64,000 nt of DNA from Isoetes taiwanensis (GCA_021234155.1 JAJEKV010000047.1:378544-442543), one strand, 5' to 3'; shown: positions 1 through 11,480, counted from the first letter of the stretch. Made by a program: numbers and translations. Notes: a model not told the origin generated them from the letters alone.

Positions 1-1140
1 TCAAATTTATAAGGATTTTCTTAAGTTCGTGCTAGCATTATTCTGACTTATGAGGAGCAACATATTATAATAGTACTAAAACTTTTGTGGTTTTGGTTTT
101 TTGTCCAGTTTGGAGTCCGAAATTTATGGCAAATTGTCACTTGTTATAATAAGTATGCATGGAATAACTTTATTCAAATCAGAAAAGTAGGAGACTTGGA
201 TATTGGGGATGAGGCAGTCATCACAAGGATATGCTTCGTGGTGATTCTCTTAGGTTTTTTTGGTGGCTTTGTTGTTATTGCCTAAAGGGATATGAAAATG
301 TCTTCAAATCTCGACGAGTGCATACAACATAGCTACAGCCTTTCCAGCAAATTGAGCTTGCTACTATGCTCACGTGGCAATTATAACTGAAGCTGACAAA
401 GAAAAATCAGATTCAGATGATGAACCGATCTGTTCAATGAGCATTGCAGGTTGACCATGGGAGTATGCCAAATAATGATACAAGTTTTCCCTTGCCTCCA
501 TGAATCTATTCACATCTCTCGATATGCTCGGTGTCTATAAAGGACTTTTTTGTCAGTGTGATATCAATAAAAACATAATGTCAGGATAGAAGCCGAAGAA
601 TGCCGCTGCTTAAGAATTTACTATTCTTCAGGCTAGCTATGAAAGGTTGTAAGGAATCATGCAAAATGTTGTCTAGATGTCATGTCCCGTTAGTAAACCA
701 AACATAATACATGATTTTCTATAGATTGTTCATATTTGATACATTAACATGGGATAAGGTGGTGTTCCTAATTGGTAAATAGAGACAGAAATGCAAGCTC
801 TTGATTAATGTGGTTCACACAAACACTAAAGTTCTTGATATCCAAGATGAAGAGGAGGACGACCATTGGAAATAATGTAATGTAATGTAATGTAATGTAA
901 TGTAATGTATTAATCATGTAATGTAATGTATAAATGTAATAAGGAATAGGACAGGTGGTGGATGATGCAAGGGACAGGCTCTATAAGGACAGTTCAATTC
1001 AATTCAATTCTATAAAGAAGGATCAAGGAAATAAGTAAGGGGACTAAGGGTTTTGTTTTGTAGTTAAATCAAGGTAAGGGTTTTGTTTTTTAGATAGAAA
1101 ATATAACCACCACATTAAATGACGAAGACCAAGGGGCAAA
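1..1140. other. Gene-free stretch with microsatellites
   Basis: I see no recognisable gene. The short open frames show no family motifs. The stretch contains a (TAATG)n tract near 872-932 and an (AATTC)n tract near 993-1010. Pentanucleotide tails of this kind also end the LINE copies elsewhere in this window, but no LINE coding sequence or LINE 3' hairpin was found next to these two tracts. Confidence 0.5.
872..932. repeat. (TAATG)n microsatellite
   Basis: A run of TAATG units, slightly interrupted around TTAATCATG, read directly from the sequence. Confidence 0.85.
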
Positions 1141-1153
1141 GTGTTAATTACAA

Positions 1154-1160
1154 TATATAA
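1154..1160 (+). promoter_or_regulatory. Putative TATA box of the lipid-transfer-like gene
   Basis: TATATAA lies about 55 bases upstream of the first ATG (1214) of the lipid-transfer-like gene, a spacing compatible with a plant core promoter. This is inference from sequence and position only. Confidence 0.4.
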
Positions 1161-1254
1161 GGTGCGGCCATGCAGAAAGCAAAAGCAGCAGTCTGATCCG
1201 ATCAAGTAGAAAAATGGGCAGCAAGACCACAACATTTGTGATGGTTTGTTGATA

Positions 1255-1542
1255 ATGGGGCTCTTTTGCATGCGTTTTGGAGCTGCCCAGTCTTGCAACA
1301 CTCTTGTTCCTAAATGCCAAGATGCGGTTTTAAAGGGCACCCCTCCTTCTGCCGACTGTTGCACAGTCGCTAAACAATTCAGTGGCGCTGCCTTGTGCAA
1401 CTGTGCCAGAGGCTATCCCTCCAAGTATTACCCTGCTGCCCGCTCTGTTGGCTCTAAATGTGGCATCTCCGTTCCTTGCTGGTCTGCCTTTGCTTTGCTC
1501 CATATATTTTACCTTATTATCTCTGTATTTGCAGCTCCATAA
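1255..1542 (+). CDS. Small 8-cysteine lipid-transfer-like protein with damaged leader
   Basis: The translation contains the eight-cysteine motif of the plant non-specific lipid-transfer / prolamin superfamily, in order C, C, CC, CxC, C, C, with spacings of about 6, 13, 11, 18 and 5 residues. Such proteins are secreted and bind lipids in a helical cage. The best leader begins at ATG 1214 (MGSKTTTFVMVC) and should continue into LLIMGLFCMRFGAAQ, but the two halves lie in different frames: the 1214 frame hits TGA at 1250. Either one base was lost near 1248, or translation starts at ATG 1255 with a short leader after a 12-codon upstream ORF. After the last cysteine the frame runs on through a hydrophobic tail. 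A pyrimidine-rich stretch ending TTTGCAG at 1534 could instead be an intron of only about 53 bases. The family call is firm; functionality is uncertain. Confidence 0.65.
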   Translation: MGLFCMRFGAAQSCNTLVPKCQDAVLKGTPPSADCCTVAKQFSGAALCNCARGYPSKYYPAARSVGSKCGISVPCWSAFALLHIFYLIISVFAAP

Positions 1543-1629
1543 TGGTGCTGTTTTAATGAATAATTTGGTTTTCCAGGTTTCTAATGCTTTATTTGCTTCT
1601 CATGCTTTGTCTTTCTTCTCATTATAACT

Positions 1630-2845
1630 CTATCAATTCATGCCTTGAAATAGAAGGAAATGTAATTTGGAGCAATCTGTCATAGGTGATAGGCCTTGCT
1701 AAAACTTATCTATTAAAATGCTCACTTGTAAGTTGATCGGATTTGCTAATGATATTTCGCTTGCACAATCTATCAAAGGCTGAAATAAGTTGTTATCGAC
1801 TGCTCATGATTAGGCCTCTGTGCGAGAGCTATGGTGGATAATGTTTCAGATGAAATATCTTGTATTGAGCCACTGAGGATAGCTAGCACCTGTAGCAAAC
1901 AATACACTAGTTAGCCTTAGACAGGGTAATAGCATATTCGCTAACAGGTAAGCAATAGTCTGGCTTGGCTCTTCGCCCATCACCAATCATAAACTTATAA
2001 ACCATGTAGACATGTAAAATCAAATTTGCCTCTTAGTTTAAATGCCATAAAGACATACTTATCGATGCAGCCAGTAACATGTTATAGCCAACCTGATCCA
2101 CCTAGGTTATTTCCTGCATTACCAGCTTTCTAAATCTTTACTTTACACATAATTGAGTACTATACTTATGCTTCAAATCAGTAGAAATAGACTAGATCAG
2201 TTTTGCATTTGCTATACCTGTAGCAATACCAAGTGAATCAATTATTACACTTAAAAAACCAAGAAAAACCTGATTAAGTTGTAGCTCCTCATCACTTTCG
2301 TCCTCACTTGCATCCTCCTGCTGTTGGTCTGCACAAAAGGGATTCTAGTTTACAACCTGTCGGCTATCCTCAGTGGCTGTACCGTTGGCTGCTGCACACT
2401 GAAGGAACAGAAAAATGTGAGTCTGGATCTCAATCTTGGGAAGACGAAGCTCTGTCCTGAAAAGGAGTCCGGCCTGAAAAGAAGGAGCCAAATGAGCAGG
2501 TATATAGAGTAGTGCTCTTGGTAGATCATCTGGGAGTTAGCACTCCAGATGGGTTAGTATTTCGTATCTAGAGTAGAGCCATCCTAGAATCCTTATTCAA
2601 CATCTTGAACCCTAATTAAGGAACCCTAACTGTAAGTTAGATAGGCATGATTAGGCTAAGATGTTCTTATGATGATTATCGTGTTATGATGCTATGTGAT
2701 GTTGGTTGATCATGTTTGCTCCTCTTGTATTGGGAAGGGGGGTAGAGATCTAGGAGCCATTACATAGTATGCTCCTAGTTAGATCCCTTAGTTCCTATTA
2801 GTTGCGACCTGTGCATAAGAGCCCACCGGGCTATGGGGGCTATGA
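1630..2845. other. No recognisable gene
   Basis: AT-rich, with only short frames and no motif I recognise. The last few hundred bases may belong to the LTR-like block that follows, since its far boundary is not certain. Confidence 0.4.
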
Positions 2846-3696
2846 TGTGACTCAGCACTACACAACTATACAACGGGGCTAGAGGCAATACGGAGGGAGG
2901 ATCACTGCCGAGCGTGGCTACTGGGGATCCCATAGCGGGCTAGGCCTATGGTCGGTGACTTTGTGTGGGCCGGGCATGGGTCCGACACCTCCTGGGGCAA
3001 TGGTGTCGCCCTGCCTCTCAGGAGTTGCAAGTGTCGGCTTGGCTCCTGTTTTGGGGGGTTAAGTCGGGTACGAATCGTGTGTCGCCACGATTCTCTAGCC
3101 GCCCGTGGAACCTCTAGACCCTGGGAAGGGGAGATGCAACCCTTCTTGCCTCGACGGATCGGGGAGATGCAACCTGGAGTAGTCCCGATGGGTGATACCA
3201 TGGGATTACGTATCCGGAAGGCTAGAGTCATGCCAAAGCCCGATCTAGCTCACTCTGTAAAGTATGCACAAGAGGGGCGGATGGAGTGGTCAACCCTAGC
3301 TATTATCTCATGCCAGCCCCGCCATTGTTATGACTCGGTCTGCTCTATCTTGAGGCTTAGCCAGTCAGTCACCCTCCTTATGTGTCGGAGCCACGGGTAG
3401 GAACTCTCATGTTTTATGGCATATTGTTATCTTCTTTGTAGTTATGGATATGTGGATGGACTACCCTTCGGGGTAGTATGATGTGTTGATATTGCTAGTT
3501 CTGACGTTGTTTATGCTTCCGCTGTGATAGGAGCCCATAGGGGAAGGGCACGCAAGACACCTTCGTGTCCCCTTCCCGCACTAAGGCCATCCCAGAGTGC
3601 GGGATAGACGGAGGGCCCGTGCGATCGAAGGACCGGATGGGGGATTTCCTACGGAGTGTACGGCGGGGCGCCGTATATTTAGTAGGGAGCGTCACA
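2846..3696 (-). mobile_element. Solo-LTR-like block (Ty3/gypsy type)
   Basis: On the minus strand this GC-rich block opens with TGTGACGCTCCCTACTAAAT and ends with GTCACA, giving 6-base terminal inverted repeats and the TG...CA ends usual for LTRs. The TGTGACGCTCCC-type opening is typical of plant Ty3/gypsy LTRs. No internal gag-pol sequence or primer-binding site adjoins it, so it would be a solo LTR. The flanking 5-mers (tatga and gaaat) do not match, so either the far end is misplaced or the target duplication has decayed. The 3696 end is better supported than the 2846 end. Confidence 0.4.
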
Positions 3697-3699
3697 GAA

Positions 3700-4350
3700 A
3701 TCAAAGTGATACCAGGTATCTCTAAAAACTCAATTCTGTGTAGCCAGTGACAAATTCAGTGCCAAAAACTCATTCACAACAATCGTGTCCACATGCATCA
3801 GGAGCATCACAATACCGTTTTATTCTCCATTTTAATGCCTTTTTGACGGGTTGGCATTTTACACGACCAGACATTCGTCATCTTAACCTCATTCATAAAA
3901 TAAAACAGATTGAGCAGATCAGAATTCCAGATCTGCATCTCCAGTGGTATTAAGGACAGACCCAATTCTCTATACATTTGATAGATAGAAACTCAACAGC
4001 ACAGAGAAACAATGTCTCTGCAAATATCCCATATTAATGGGATAATCTACTTTGCCTCAATAGGCAGAGACACTAGATGCCCTTATCTAGTAGAAACATG
4101 TACCTAGCGAGATCATTATAAACATCATCAGCTTGAAATACCTGTACAATTGACTTACCCCTCATCTCGTTCCAACTCCTGAGAAGAATTTGAAGCTTCA
4201 AAAGTTTCACGTGGTAGATGCTATCTTGTTAATTGAAACCTCTAAAAGTTGGCCGCCATAATCAAAGGCAGCTGTGATACTGGCAACAATGCCTCAGTCT
4301 GGAAACGTCATATTCTCTGATTAAAATGGATCCCAAGTCTTCCATAGTTC
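3700..4350. other. No recognisable gene
   Basis: A short AT-rich stretch between the LTR-like block and the kinase pseudogene. No motif was recognised. Confidence 0.5.
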
Positions 4351-4352
4351 TG

Positions 4353-5192
4353 TCATAAGGCACAAACAAATTCGTCACTGCTGTCAACATCAAGATGTGC
4401 ATAATTTTCCAGATCCATATCATCTAAATCCAGATCAGCATCACCAAGATACTGGTCAAGTCCGGTGGTATTTGCAGGAGGTATCCTAGCTTCTTGAATT
4501 ATGCGCATTATCTCCTCTAAGTTCTGGGGTGGATGGTTGGGATCATCAAAGTCATTACACATATCAGCACCTTCTTCAAAAACCATTGATGGTTCCTAAT
4601 ATCTGGGATGGTGATTTCCTTGGCTTACAAAATGCAAAGCAAATTGCTTACTCTTGCCGGATTTATCAACAGATATCTGTATATTTTCTGGAACAGCAGA
4701 TTGCACACTTAATTATTCTCTTCATTGCAAGAATACCAATATTAAGATAGAAACATACTTTACTGAAACATAGTTGACAGTAATGAGTTACAGCAAAAGT
4801 TTTACGAAATTTCTTCGGGTCTTCAGGATCTTCAAATGGGTAAGCTCCTACAAGCATGATGTAGAGAGCGACACCACAGGACCAAAACATCTGCAATCTC
4901 TAGAACTGATCATTGTATTGACAGAAGATAGTAACTTGTTGGAATGAGAATATCCAAAAGATTCAACATTCCTTATGCTCTTTCTTCGATAACGCTGGTG
5001 TGCCAACTGTTGATTTTGGCTGAGAATGCAGTAGAGAAGACTGCATATACCAAGCATGCACGCACATCATAAATACTGCCCATCCAATAATATATATGTA
5101 AAATAAGAAGCTACTTACCTTTGAATAGCCGAAGTCAGATTAACTAGTGAGACCCCAGATATCAGTTGTTGAAAGAAAATCTTGCCTGGTAC
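4353..5192 (-). pseudogene. SnRK2 (OST1-like) protein kinase pseudogene
   Basis: Minus-strand remnants in exon order match an ABA-signalling SnRK2 kinase. At 5119-5192 there is an ARFFFQQLISGVS-like piece fused to DFGYSK before a GT donor. At about 4965-5045 there is HSQPKSTVGTPA followed directly by LSKKE, so the APE-motif residues YIAPEVL are missing. At about 4805-4895 there is [20 protein letters not shown]. At about 4590-4615 there is ITIPDIRNHQWFLK. At 4353-4586 lies the acidic SnRK2 C-terminal domain with EEIMRIIQEARIPP, ending DEFVCAL. The catalytic loop (HRDLKLEN), glycine loop and N-lobe are absent. Frameshifts are visible at DVWSCG (an extra T) and after the WFLK segment. Introns are retained, so it arose by DNA-level duplication and decay rather than retroposition. 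Confidence 0.85.
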
Positions 5193-5199
5193 AAAAGAA

Positions 5200-6500
5200 A
5201 ATAACTAGTCAAGCTAGCAGTAAAGGTGGAAGCCCATTTAAAGCTATTGGAGACATTCTTGGAAAACAGACAATTGGCACACATTTGGAACATCACCAGG
5301 GGCAACACTTCTTATATTGTACCTCGACATTCCACCTAGTCTAGACTTCTTATATCGAATCCTAGAGACCACATTTGGAATGTCCATACTGGTAAAGAAA
5401 GCCCGTTGAGCTGACCACATGATTGATCTGAGCCCGATAACCACAATCATGTTCTTGGAGCAAGGCGCTTACATTTTGATTAATCTCTCTGCAATTGTTC
5501 CATGCCATAAGAAGTTGCTGAAAGTGTTCTCAAGCTTTTGCTTCAATGCCTTCCTTGTCCGCATCCATTTTCCTTGACCTTTGTAACTTCGCTGGCCATT
5601 GATCGTGAAAATTGGAGATCTAACACACACCATTCTAATGTGGAGCTACATTTAAATAAAACCAAAATCAGCAGAATGACAATTGGCATCCAATTGAGGC
5701 TTGAGATCTAAATGCAGAACTCGGTTTCTGCATTGCTTATGAAGATAAGTCATGCCAGAAGAACTCCAATAATGATATTATATCTCTGTCCAGTTGTCTA
5801 GTGAACCATTCACCATATATCCATAAATTAAATTCTGTGAGGGAATTTTCATTCCAGTAGCCTACAAACTCAACAAAATTCCAATGGCGAATCATTGATA
5901 AAACAGAATATACGAACGAACTCCCGCTCTATTTGACTAGTAGTTTAACCAAGTCCTTCCTCGGTCATCCTCTGTATACATCAGCGTATCCTCCTCCAAT
6001 TTGATGTTCAGAACTGTCTGTCATCTCTTGTATATCAATACAAGAATAAACTTTTGGACCTACTGCAACATTTAGACAATTCTGCCCATTCCTATTGCAA
6101 GGCCTGCATTATTAGCAACCTTATTTTCTCCTTCTCTATTATCACAATTCTGTCTGCTGTGTACAATTTTCTCCTGAGTATGACTAATGATCTTTATGAA
6201 TCTTGTGTGGGAACTAAAGACACCATGCTAGGATAATAATGCAAACAATAAATAGTACTGATCCAACAATAATCCCTGTCAAAGACTTGATGGGCCTCAT
6301 GCTACACAAATCATATTTTGATTCTAAAAGTCAGCCCATCAAACTTTACAGAATGGCCACAATAGAGCCCACTTCACCATAGATACGAAGAAACCTATAT
6401 CACGGTGATGAACATAAGGTTGTTGAAGCATGCCAATTCGATCGGCATCTATTTCTTATCACCACTTCTGGAAGTTCTAATTTTTCACTTATAAGATAAG
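5200..6500. other. No recognisable gene
   Basis: AT-rich sequence upstream of the SnRK2 pseudogene. The missing N-terminal kinase exons could not be found here on either strand. Confidence 0.5.
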
Positions 6501-6503
6501 AAA

Positions 6504-7505
6504 TTACATATCATATCATAGAATCTGTACAATTTCAATGATATCTATACGTTTGCAGTATGTTTCCCGGCCCTGAAACAAGACAGAGTCACAGCTATAT
6601 TTGCAATATATAATCGAGCAAGATTTGGCAAGCAAGATCTAGAGACCAATTGAAATCGAAAATACTAAATATTCATTGCATTAGTTATCACATTGGACCC
6701 AATATCAAAGCTGTACCATTTGCTTCTATGGTTCCCCAATCATCGAGAACCGTATGAAAACAGGGAATACACAGTCTTCGCACTCCTAAAGCATTACACT
6801 CCGAATCATGACAATAAAAAACGAACTCCCAACACTGCTTCCTTCACAACAATCGTTCCATAAACTATTAACTTAACTTTTACGATCCACCTCATAGCAT
6901 TTCGCATTCATTTTAGGAAGCGTAAAAAAAGAGAGAATGGACAGGCCATGCTTGATGATTCAACTCCTAAAGCATTACAGGTTCAGGTTTTGTTTACATA
7001 TCATATCACAGAATCTGTACAATTTCAATGAATATCTATACATTTGCAGTATGTTTCTCAGCCCTGAAACAAGATAAAGACACAACTATATTTGCAATAA
7101 ATAATCGAGCAGGATTTGACATGCAAAATCTAGAGAACCAGTGAAATCAGAAATACTAAATATTCAGTATAAATTGCATTAATTATCATATGAACAACAT
7201 ATCAAAGCCGTATCATTTGCTTGTGTGGTTCCCGAGTCATTGAGAACCGTGTGAAAAGCGGCAATACACAGTCCGCGCTTGATTCAACTCCTCAAGTATT
7301 ACACTCTGAATAGTGACAATAAAAAAACAAACTGCCAATAGTGCTTCCTTCACAATCATAATAATCATTCCATAAACTATTAACTTTTACGACCCACCTC
7401 ATGGCATTTCATTTCCCATTCCTTATTGGAATCGTATGAAAAAGAGAGAATGAACAAGCCATGCTTGATTCAACTTCTAAAGCATTATAGGTTCAGGTTC
7501 TGTCA
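6504..7505. repeat. Tandem duplication of a ~490-500 bp unit
   Basis: Two head-to-tail units (6504-6993 and 6994-7505) share the same landmarks in the same order: CATATCATATCA, AGAATCTGTACAATTTCAATG, TTTGCAGTATGTTTC, ATAATCGAGCA, GAGAACCGT, TAAAGCATTACA and GGTTCAGGTT. By eye the identity is around 85 percent, with several small indels. A partial third unit is suggested at 7506-7640. The unit lies just downstream of the minus-strand F-box gene and appears non-coding. Confidence 0.8.
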
Positions 7506-8493
7506 ATTAAAAAACAAACTGTCAACGTTGCTTTATCGTTCAAAAACTTATTAATTTAATGTTTACGACTGAATTCCAACATAGCTTCTGCATAACTTAT
7601 CAAATTAATTTTAATAAACGAACCCCCAACATAGCTTCCTCATAGCACTTTAATCAAGCTGGGAAAGAATTCCATTTGAATCACACCTGCACATGCGCCT
7701 TCCATTAATCCTGCAAATTCCCAGCAACCGTTCCTCATGTTGTAACTAACCAAGGCCGTCTTTTCTGAAGACAAGTTTACCATGACCATTATAGCATCCC
7801 CTGAGCAATGTGAAAGTTCTTGTGTGTGTTGCCTTCCTGCTCTGCTTTGCATCTTGAGCTTATGTTGTGCCAAAAGATTTTGGATGTCAAGTTTTGCCAT
7901 TGAAGCCCACTTGATGATGATGCCCTTGCAACAGGAATTCTGCTTCCAAAGGGTGACCAGGGCCAGGAATAAGATACTAAGATGGGTTCCTCCTTGTAAA
8001 GAATAATTTCTTCCTTGGCTGCATTTTCTGGCGACAAGTAGCTTTTTACACTCCATATATCTTGTTCAAAATCGTAGGTTACTATTTTATTCTTGAAATA
8101 AGTTACCAAAGACCCCCTAAGTTTGTCGCAAAAGGGCCCATCTAAGGAAATGGTGTTCCCCTTGCTCCAAATACCAATTTTTGAATCAAATATTTCGCTA
8201 TGTAACAGAGATGGACTTCGATGATCTTCTCCTTCATATATAATAGCTACTATCTTGAAAGAACCTGGTGATATTGAGGTATTTACCCTCATTGCGCTTG
8301 GCCAAAAAGGGTTGGAAGGATTAGGAACTGGTTTCCATTGACCCCTTATTGGATTCCCAACCCTTGTCTGCTCCCCTTTTATGCAGACTATGCCTTGATC
8401 AAAACATGCTAAGTGCTCATATCTTGCAAATGTCACATTCAGAACTCTGCAGGGACCATTCTCAAAAATGCAGATCGATCCGACGGATCGCGA

Positions 8494-9465
8494 TTCTCGA
8501 GCCAGACGAGCATGCAAGAGTTGCATGCGTTGCCTGCATGCATTGCATGCATTTCGGGCCTCTCATCCGGTTAGGGGATCGCTATTTCTTCCTGCATTCG
8601 CCTTCAGCTTCTCATCGGCGCTTTCTCTTCGCCCAGCAGTGTTTCAGGTTATGTTCTATGCTCTCCCTCCCTCCCTCCCTTAAGTATTTTGTTTATATAT
8701 GTTGTTCGCGTGGCACGCGCTTTAATCAGCCCTTTTTCGAGGTTTTGTTCTTCTCTATTGTGTTTTGTGGTCTTATGCGGTAATAGTGGGCTGTAACGAC
8801 GTTGGTTTCTTTTGAGCGCGGGGTTTTGGGAAGTTTAGCGCCCGGCGTTGTCTAAGCCCGCTTAGGCTTATCGCTAGGGTTTTTCCTCGAAAACCCGAAG
8901 GGCAGGTTTTTAATCCCGGCGATAAGCCCTAGGCGTGTACACTAGCCAAACATCTATGATATATTTTGTATTTTGGGGTCCGGTGTGTTATGACTGGATA
9001 TTCCCAGTATTTTTTTGTTTTTTGGGTAGCTTGCGATATCGGCTACCCACTCTACCATTGTAATTACACCGGGATGAATAGAAAAGCCCCATCCATCCCT
9101 CTTAAGCCCGGTGTTTCGTGTTATGTTCTATGCTCTCATGCGGAGGAGGGCTTCCTCTTGCATGGGTTGACCTTTCGTGGCATTTCTATCATTCTTGTTT
9201 CTCTACCGACGACCTTTCCCGGCGTATCCCTTCACGGCGTTTCTTATCGTTCGCCGGTTCTCTTCTACCTTGCTGCGTTGACCTTTCTGGCGCATCCCTT
9301 CCCCGGCGTTTCCTATCTTTCTCATTTATCTCTTCCTATCCTTCTCGTCTCGCTTCTACCTCGGCATTCCTCCGCTATGGGGCAATTCTTGAGCCTTCAT
9401 CTCGGATCGACGGGAAGTTCTCTTCTTTCGGGCGTTGTTGTGTCATGCGAGTCGCAGCTCGAGAA
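8494..9465. mobile_element. Candidate ~1-kb insertion in the F-box gene
   Basis: The insert starts TTCTCGAGC and ends GCTCGAGAA, a perfect 9-base inverted repeat with weaker similarity beyond (a GCATG on each side). It interrupts F-box coding sequence. Base composition is richer in C and G than the host gene. It contains a (CCCT)n run near 8665 and a hairpin near 8865-8935. It also holds a degenerate tandem array near 9160-9330 built on GACCTTTC..GGCG..TCCCTTC..GGCGTTTC. No coding region and no target duplication were identified, so the exact ends and class are uncertain. Confidence 0.4.
9160..9330. repeat. Degenerate tandem repeat inside the insertion
   Basis: Three imperfect copies of a motif of about 60-65 bases containing GACCTTTC followed by GGCG and TTTC(C/T)TATC are visible at roughly 9169, 9210 and 9278. 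Confidence 0.55.
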
Positions 9466-9819
9466 CCAACTTCTTATTCCGAGGCAACGAAGTTAATCCT
9501 TTTAGATAACCCCATGGATTCTGCCTATATTGAAGCTTAGCAAAAAACTCTGAGGAAAAAATTACATTTTTCCATTCCTTGCATACAAGGAGGCATGACT
9601 CAAAAAGATCCTCAATTTTCAGGCATGCCAAGATCCTCAACTGAAGATCGGGAGGAAACGAGTTCCACCCTATTGAATAATTGTTGTGGCACTCTGATCT
9701 CCTTCTTTTCGCCTGAGACACTGAGCACTTTTTCATTCTTTTCTTCCCCACCATAACCGACTGCTTAGATTTGCTAAAGTTCTGCTCCTGATTCTTTAGA
9801 CTCCTCATTCTTTTCTGCT

Positions 9820-10480
9820 TGCCCCGATGGGAACACCAGGCATAGATCCCTTTTTTTGTACGGGCAACCCTTTTTGTTGTAAAGGGAATTCTCCTATAGG
9901 AAGCTATTGAACAATTTGCAGATAAGAAGGTCGATTTTTTCGGAGAGAGCTAGAGATCCATCATACAGTCGTTTTTATTTCTTAAACAGCAAATAGGCTA
10001 TAGCCTGACAATGGTGAGAAGTTAGGGTTAAGGGTTCTATTTTGTTTTGCATATTTGAGTTTTTGCTTTGAATCAGATAGATTTGAGTAGTGGCTTGAAT
10101 TTTCTAAGGGATCTATCTATTTCAGCGTGATGGAAGTTCTGGTCTGTAGAAGAAACGTAAGACTTTGTTTCTGACATTATTAGCAAGCCGAATCTTAAGA
10201 AAGGTTTAGTTCTATGCAGGCCAAATTCGTTTTTGCTCTATGGCGGTAAACTAGCCTTTTGTAATTCTTCATAAAATAGTATTTTCTATTTCGGTTATGC
10301 TCTTTCTCCACTCCAATCATGCCAGGCTTCATATTGGTCTGCCTTTATTGTGCAAGCAGGTAATGAGATCTAGATCCTGTATTTGCCTTTTTTTATGTTG
10401 CTGGGAAGTAGGAATGCTGGGAGGCGGAAGATATACACAACGAAAAAGGTGCTCACATCCCCTGGAAAATCCCCCATTGA
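9820..10480. other. Upstream region of the F-box gene; no other gene seen
   Basis: No recognisable coding sequence. It would contain the promoter of the minus-strand F-box gene, but no convincing core element was singled out. Confidence 0.4.
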
Positions 10481-10489
10481 GGAACCGGG

Positions 10490-11480
10490 GGACTCGAGAG
10501 AAATGGGTTATTTTCTTTGCAATAGGGAATTCTTGAACAAAAGGGTATATCGTATGGGGGGAGATTAGTAGAAATGGCGGATTATTGTACAAAAAGGGCA
10601 TATCCGAATGGGGGAATTAATAGAAATAGGGGATTACCAATGCACATTGCATTAGAGGAAATTTGAGATCTCATTTTATCCCCATAAGAATCCTCCAATG
10701 GAATGGCTACCCTCTATTAACTGCAATTAATGCAGCACCAATAACTTCATTGTTGTTGTTTTTCCCCTATAACTTTTGATCCGCTTGTCAAAATGTTGCG
10801 GCGTTTGTTGCATTAGATGCGGAATGAAAAGATCTTTCCAATGATCTATGGTTATGATGTATTTCAATATGTTCATATGCATTAACCTTAAAAAAATGTG
10901 ATTTTTTGCTTATTTCTTATATATTTATATCGTAAAAGCTATATGAATGGGTTATCACTAGATAGATCTTGTGAAGACGAACCCATTGCTACAAAAACTT
11001 TTTGAATCGGAGTCCTGGATCAAAAGTTATAATGAAAAAATGATACTACAGAAGTTAGTTGCAGCTGCATTAATTACAGGCTGCCACATAATACTGGAAT
11101 GAGATATACTGGAGCTCTTCTCTTATTGGACAGTTTAAAAAACTGACATGGCATTTTAAGCATCCCTTAATGGGACAAAATGTGATCTCATTTTTCCTCT
11201 AATGGGGTATTTTGAAGAAAGGGGGATTGAGTCGAAAGGGAATTTGCTATCGGTTTGGGGTAATTTCAAGAAAAGGGGACTAGTTCAAAAAGGGAATTTG
11301 CAAATGGACTGGGGTATTTTTAAGAAAGGGGGATTGGTTCAAAAGAGAATTTTCAAATGGATTGGAGTATCTCCAAATAAAAGAGGATTGAATGAAAGGG
11401 GAATTACAAAACAAACAGAGAATTGCAATAAATACTAGGGTATTTTCAAGGAAAAGGGTATTTTCAATTAAAAATAATTT
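10490..11480. repeat. GGGTAT/GGGGATT-rich degenerate tandem repeat
   Basis: Short units such as GGGGTATTTT, AAGGGGGATT and TTCAAAAAGGGAATTTGC recur with variable spacing at about 10540-10640 and 11200-11480. The two arrays are separated by the MITE-like element at 10648-11206. The open frames across the arrays are by-products of the repeat. Confidence 0.65.
10648..11206. mobile_element. MITE-like element with ~40-bp inverted repeats
   Basis: The left arm (10648-10687) begins GCATTAGAGGAAATTTGAGA. The right arm (11166-11206), read in reverse complement, begins CCATTAGAGGAAAAATGAGA, and both continue into a similar ATTTT(A/G)TCCC segment. The arms enclose about 480 bases without coding capacity. 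The element sits inside the GGGTAT-rich array and so probably inserted into it. No clear target duplication was found. Confidence 0.6.

Larger units (their letters stand above)
7640..9808 (-). pseudogene. F-box protein gene, split and frameshifted
   Basis: The N-terminal part (9808 to about 9480) is a basic leader followed by a clear F-box: NSFPPDLQLRILACL..., then SCLLVCKEWKNVI. F-box proteins recruit substrates to SCF ubiquitin ligases through SKP1. The C-terminal part resumes near 8487 with a plant F-box-associated beta-propeller-like region (LNVTFARYEHLACFDQGIVC, then VGNPIRGQWKPVP). It continues to about 7925, where the frame shifts; the true C-terminus (SGDAIMVMVNL ... MRNGCWEFAGL) ends at 7640 in another frame. 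The middle, roughly 8490-9470, is unrelated DNA and not an obvious intron, since good splice signals were not found at the joins. Two lesions make a pseudogene likely, although a sequencing indel could explain the frameshift. Confidence 0.7.

Noticed and set aside
1482-1534. A 53-base intron in the lipid-transfer-like gene
   Set aside because: The TTTGCAG acceptor is good, but the length is below the usual plant minimum and splicing would give only a few extra residues; mentioned but not called.
2902-3400. Open frames on both strands in the GC-rich block
   Set aside because: They overlap on opposite strands inside an LTR-like repeat and show no protein motifs.
7782-8006. Plus-strand frames over the F-box gene
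   Set aside because: Antisense to the F-box C-terminal domain, which has clear family features.
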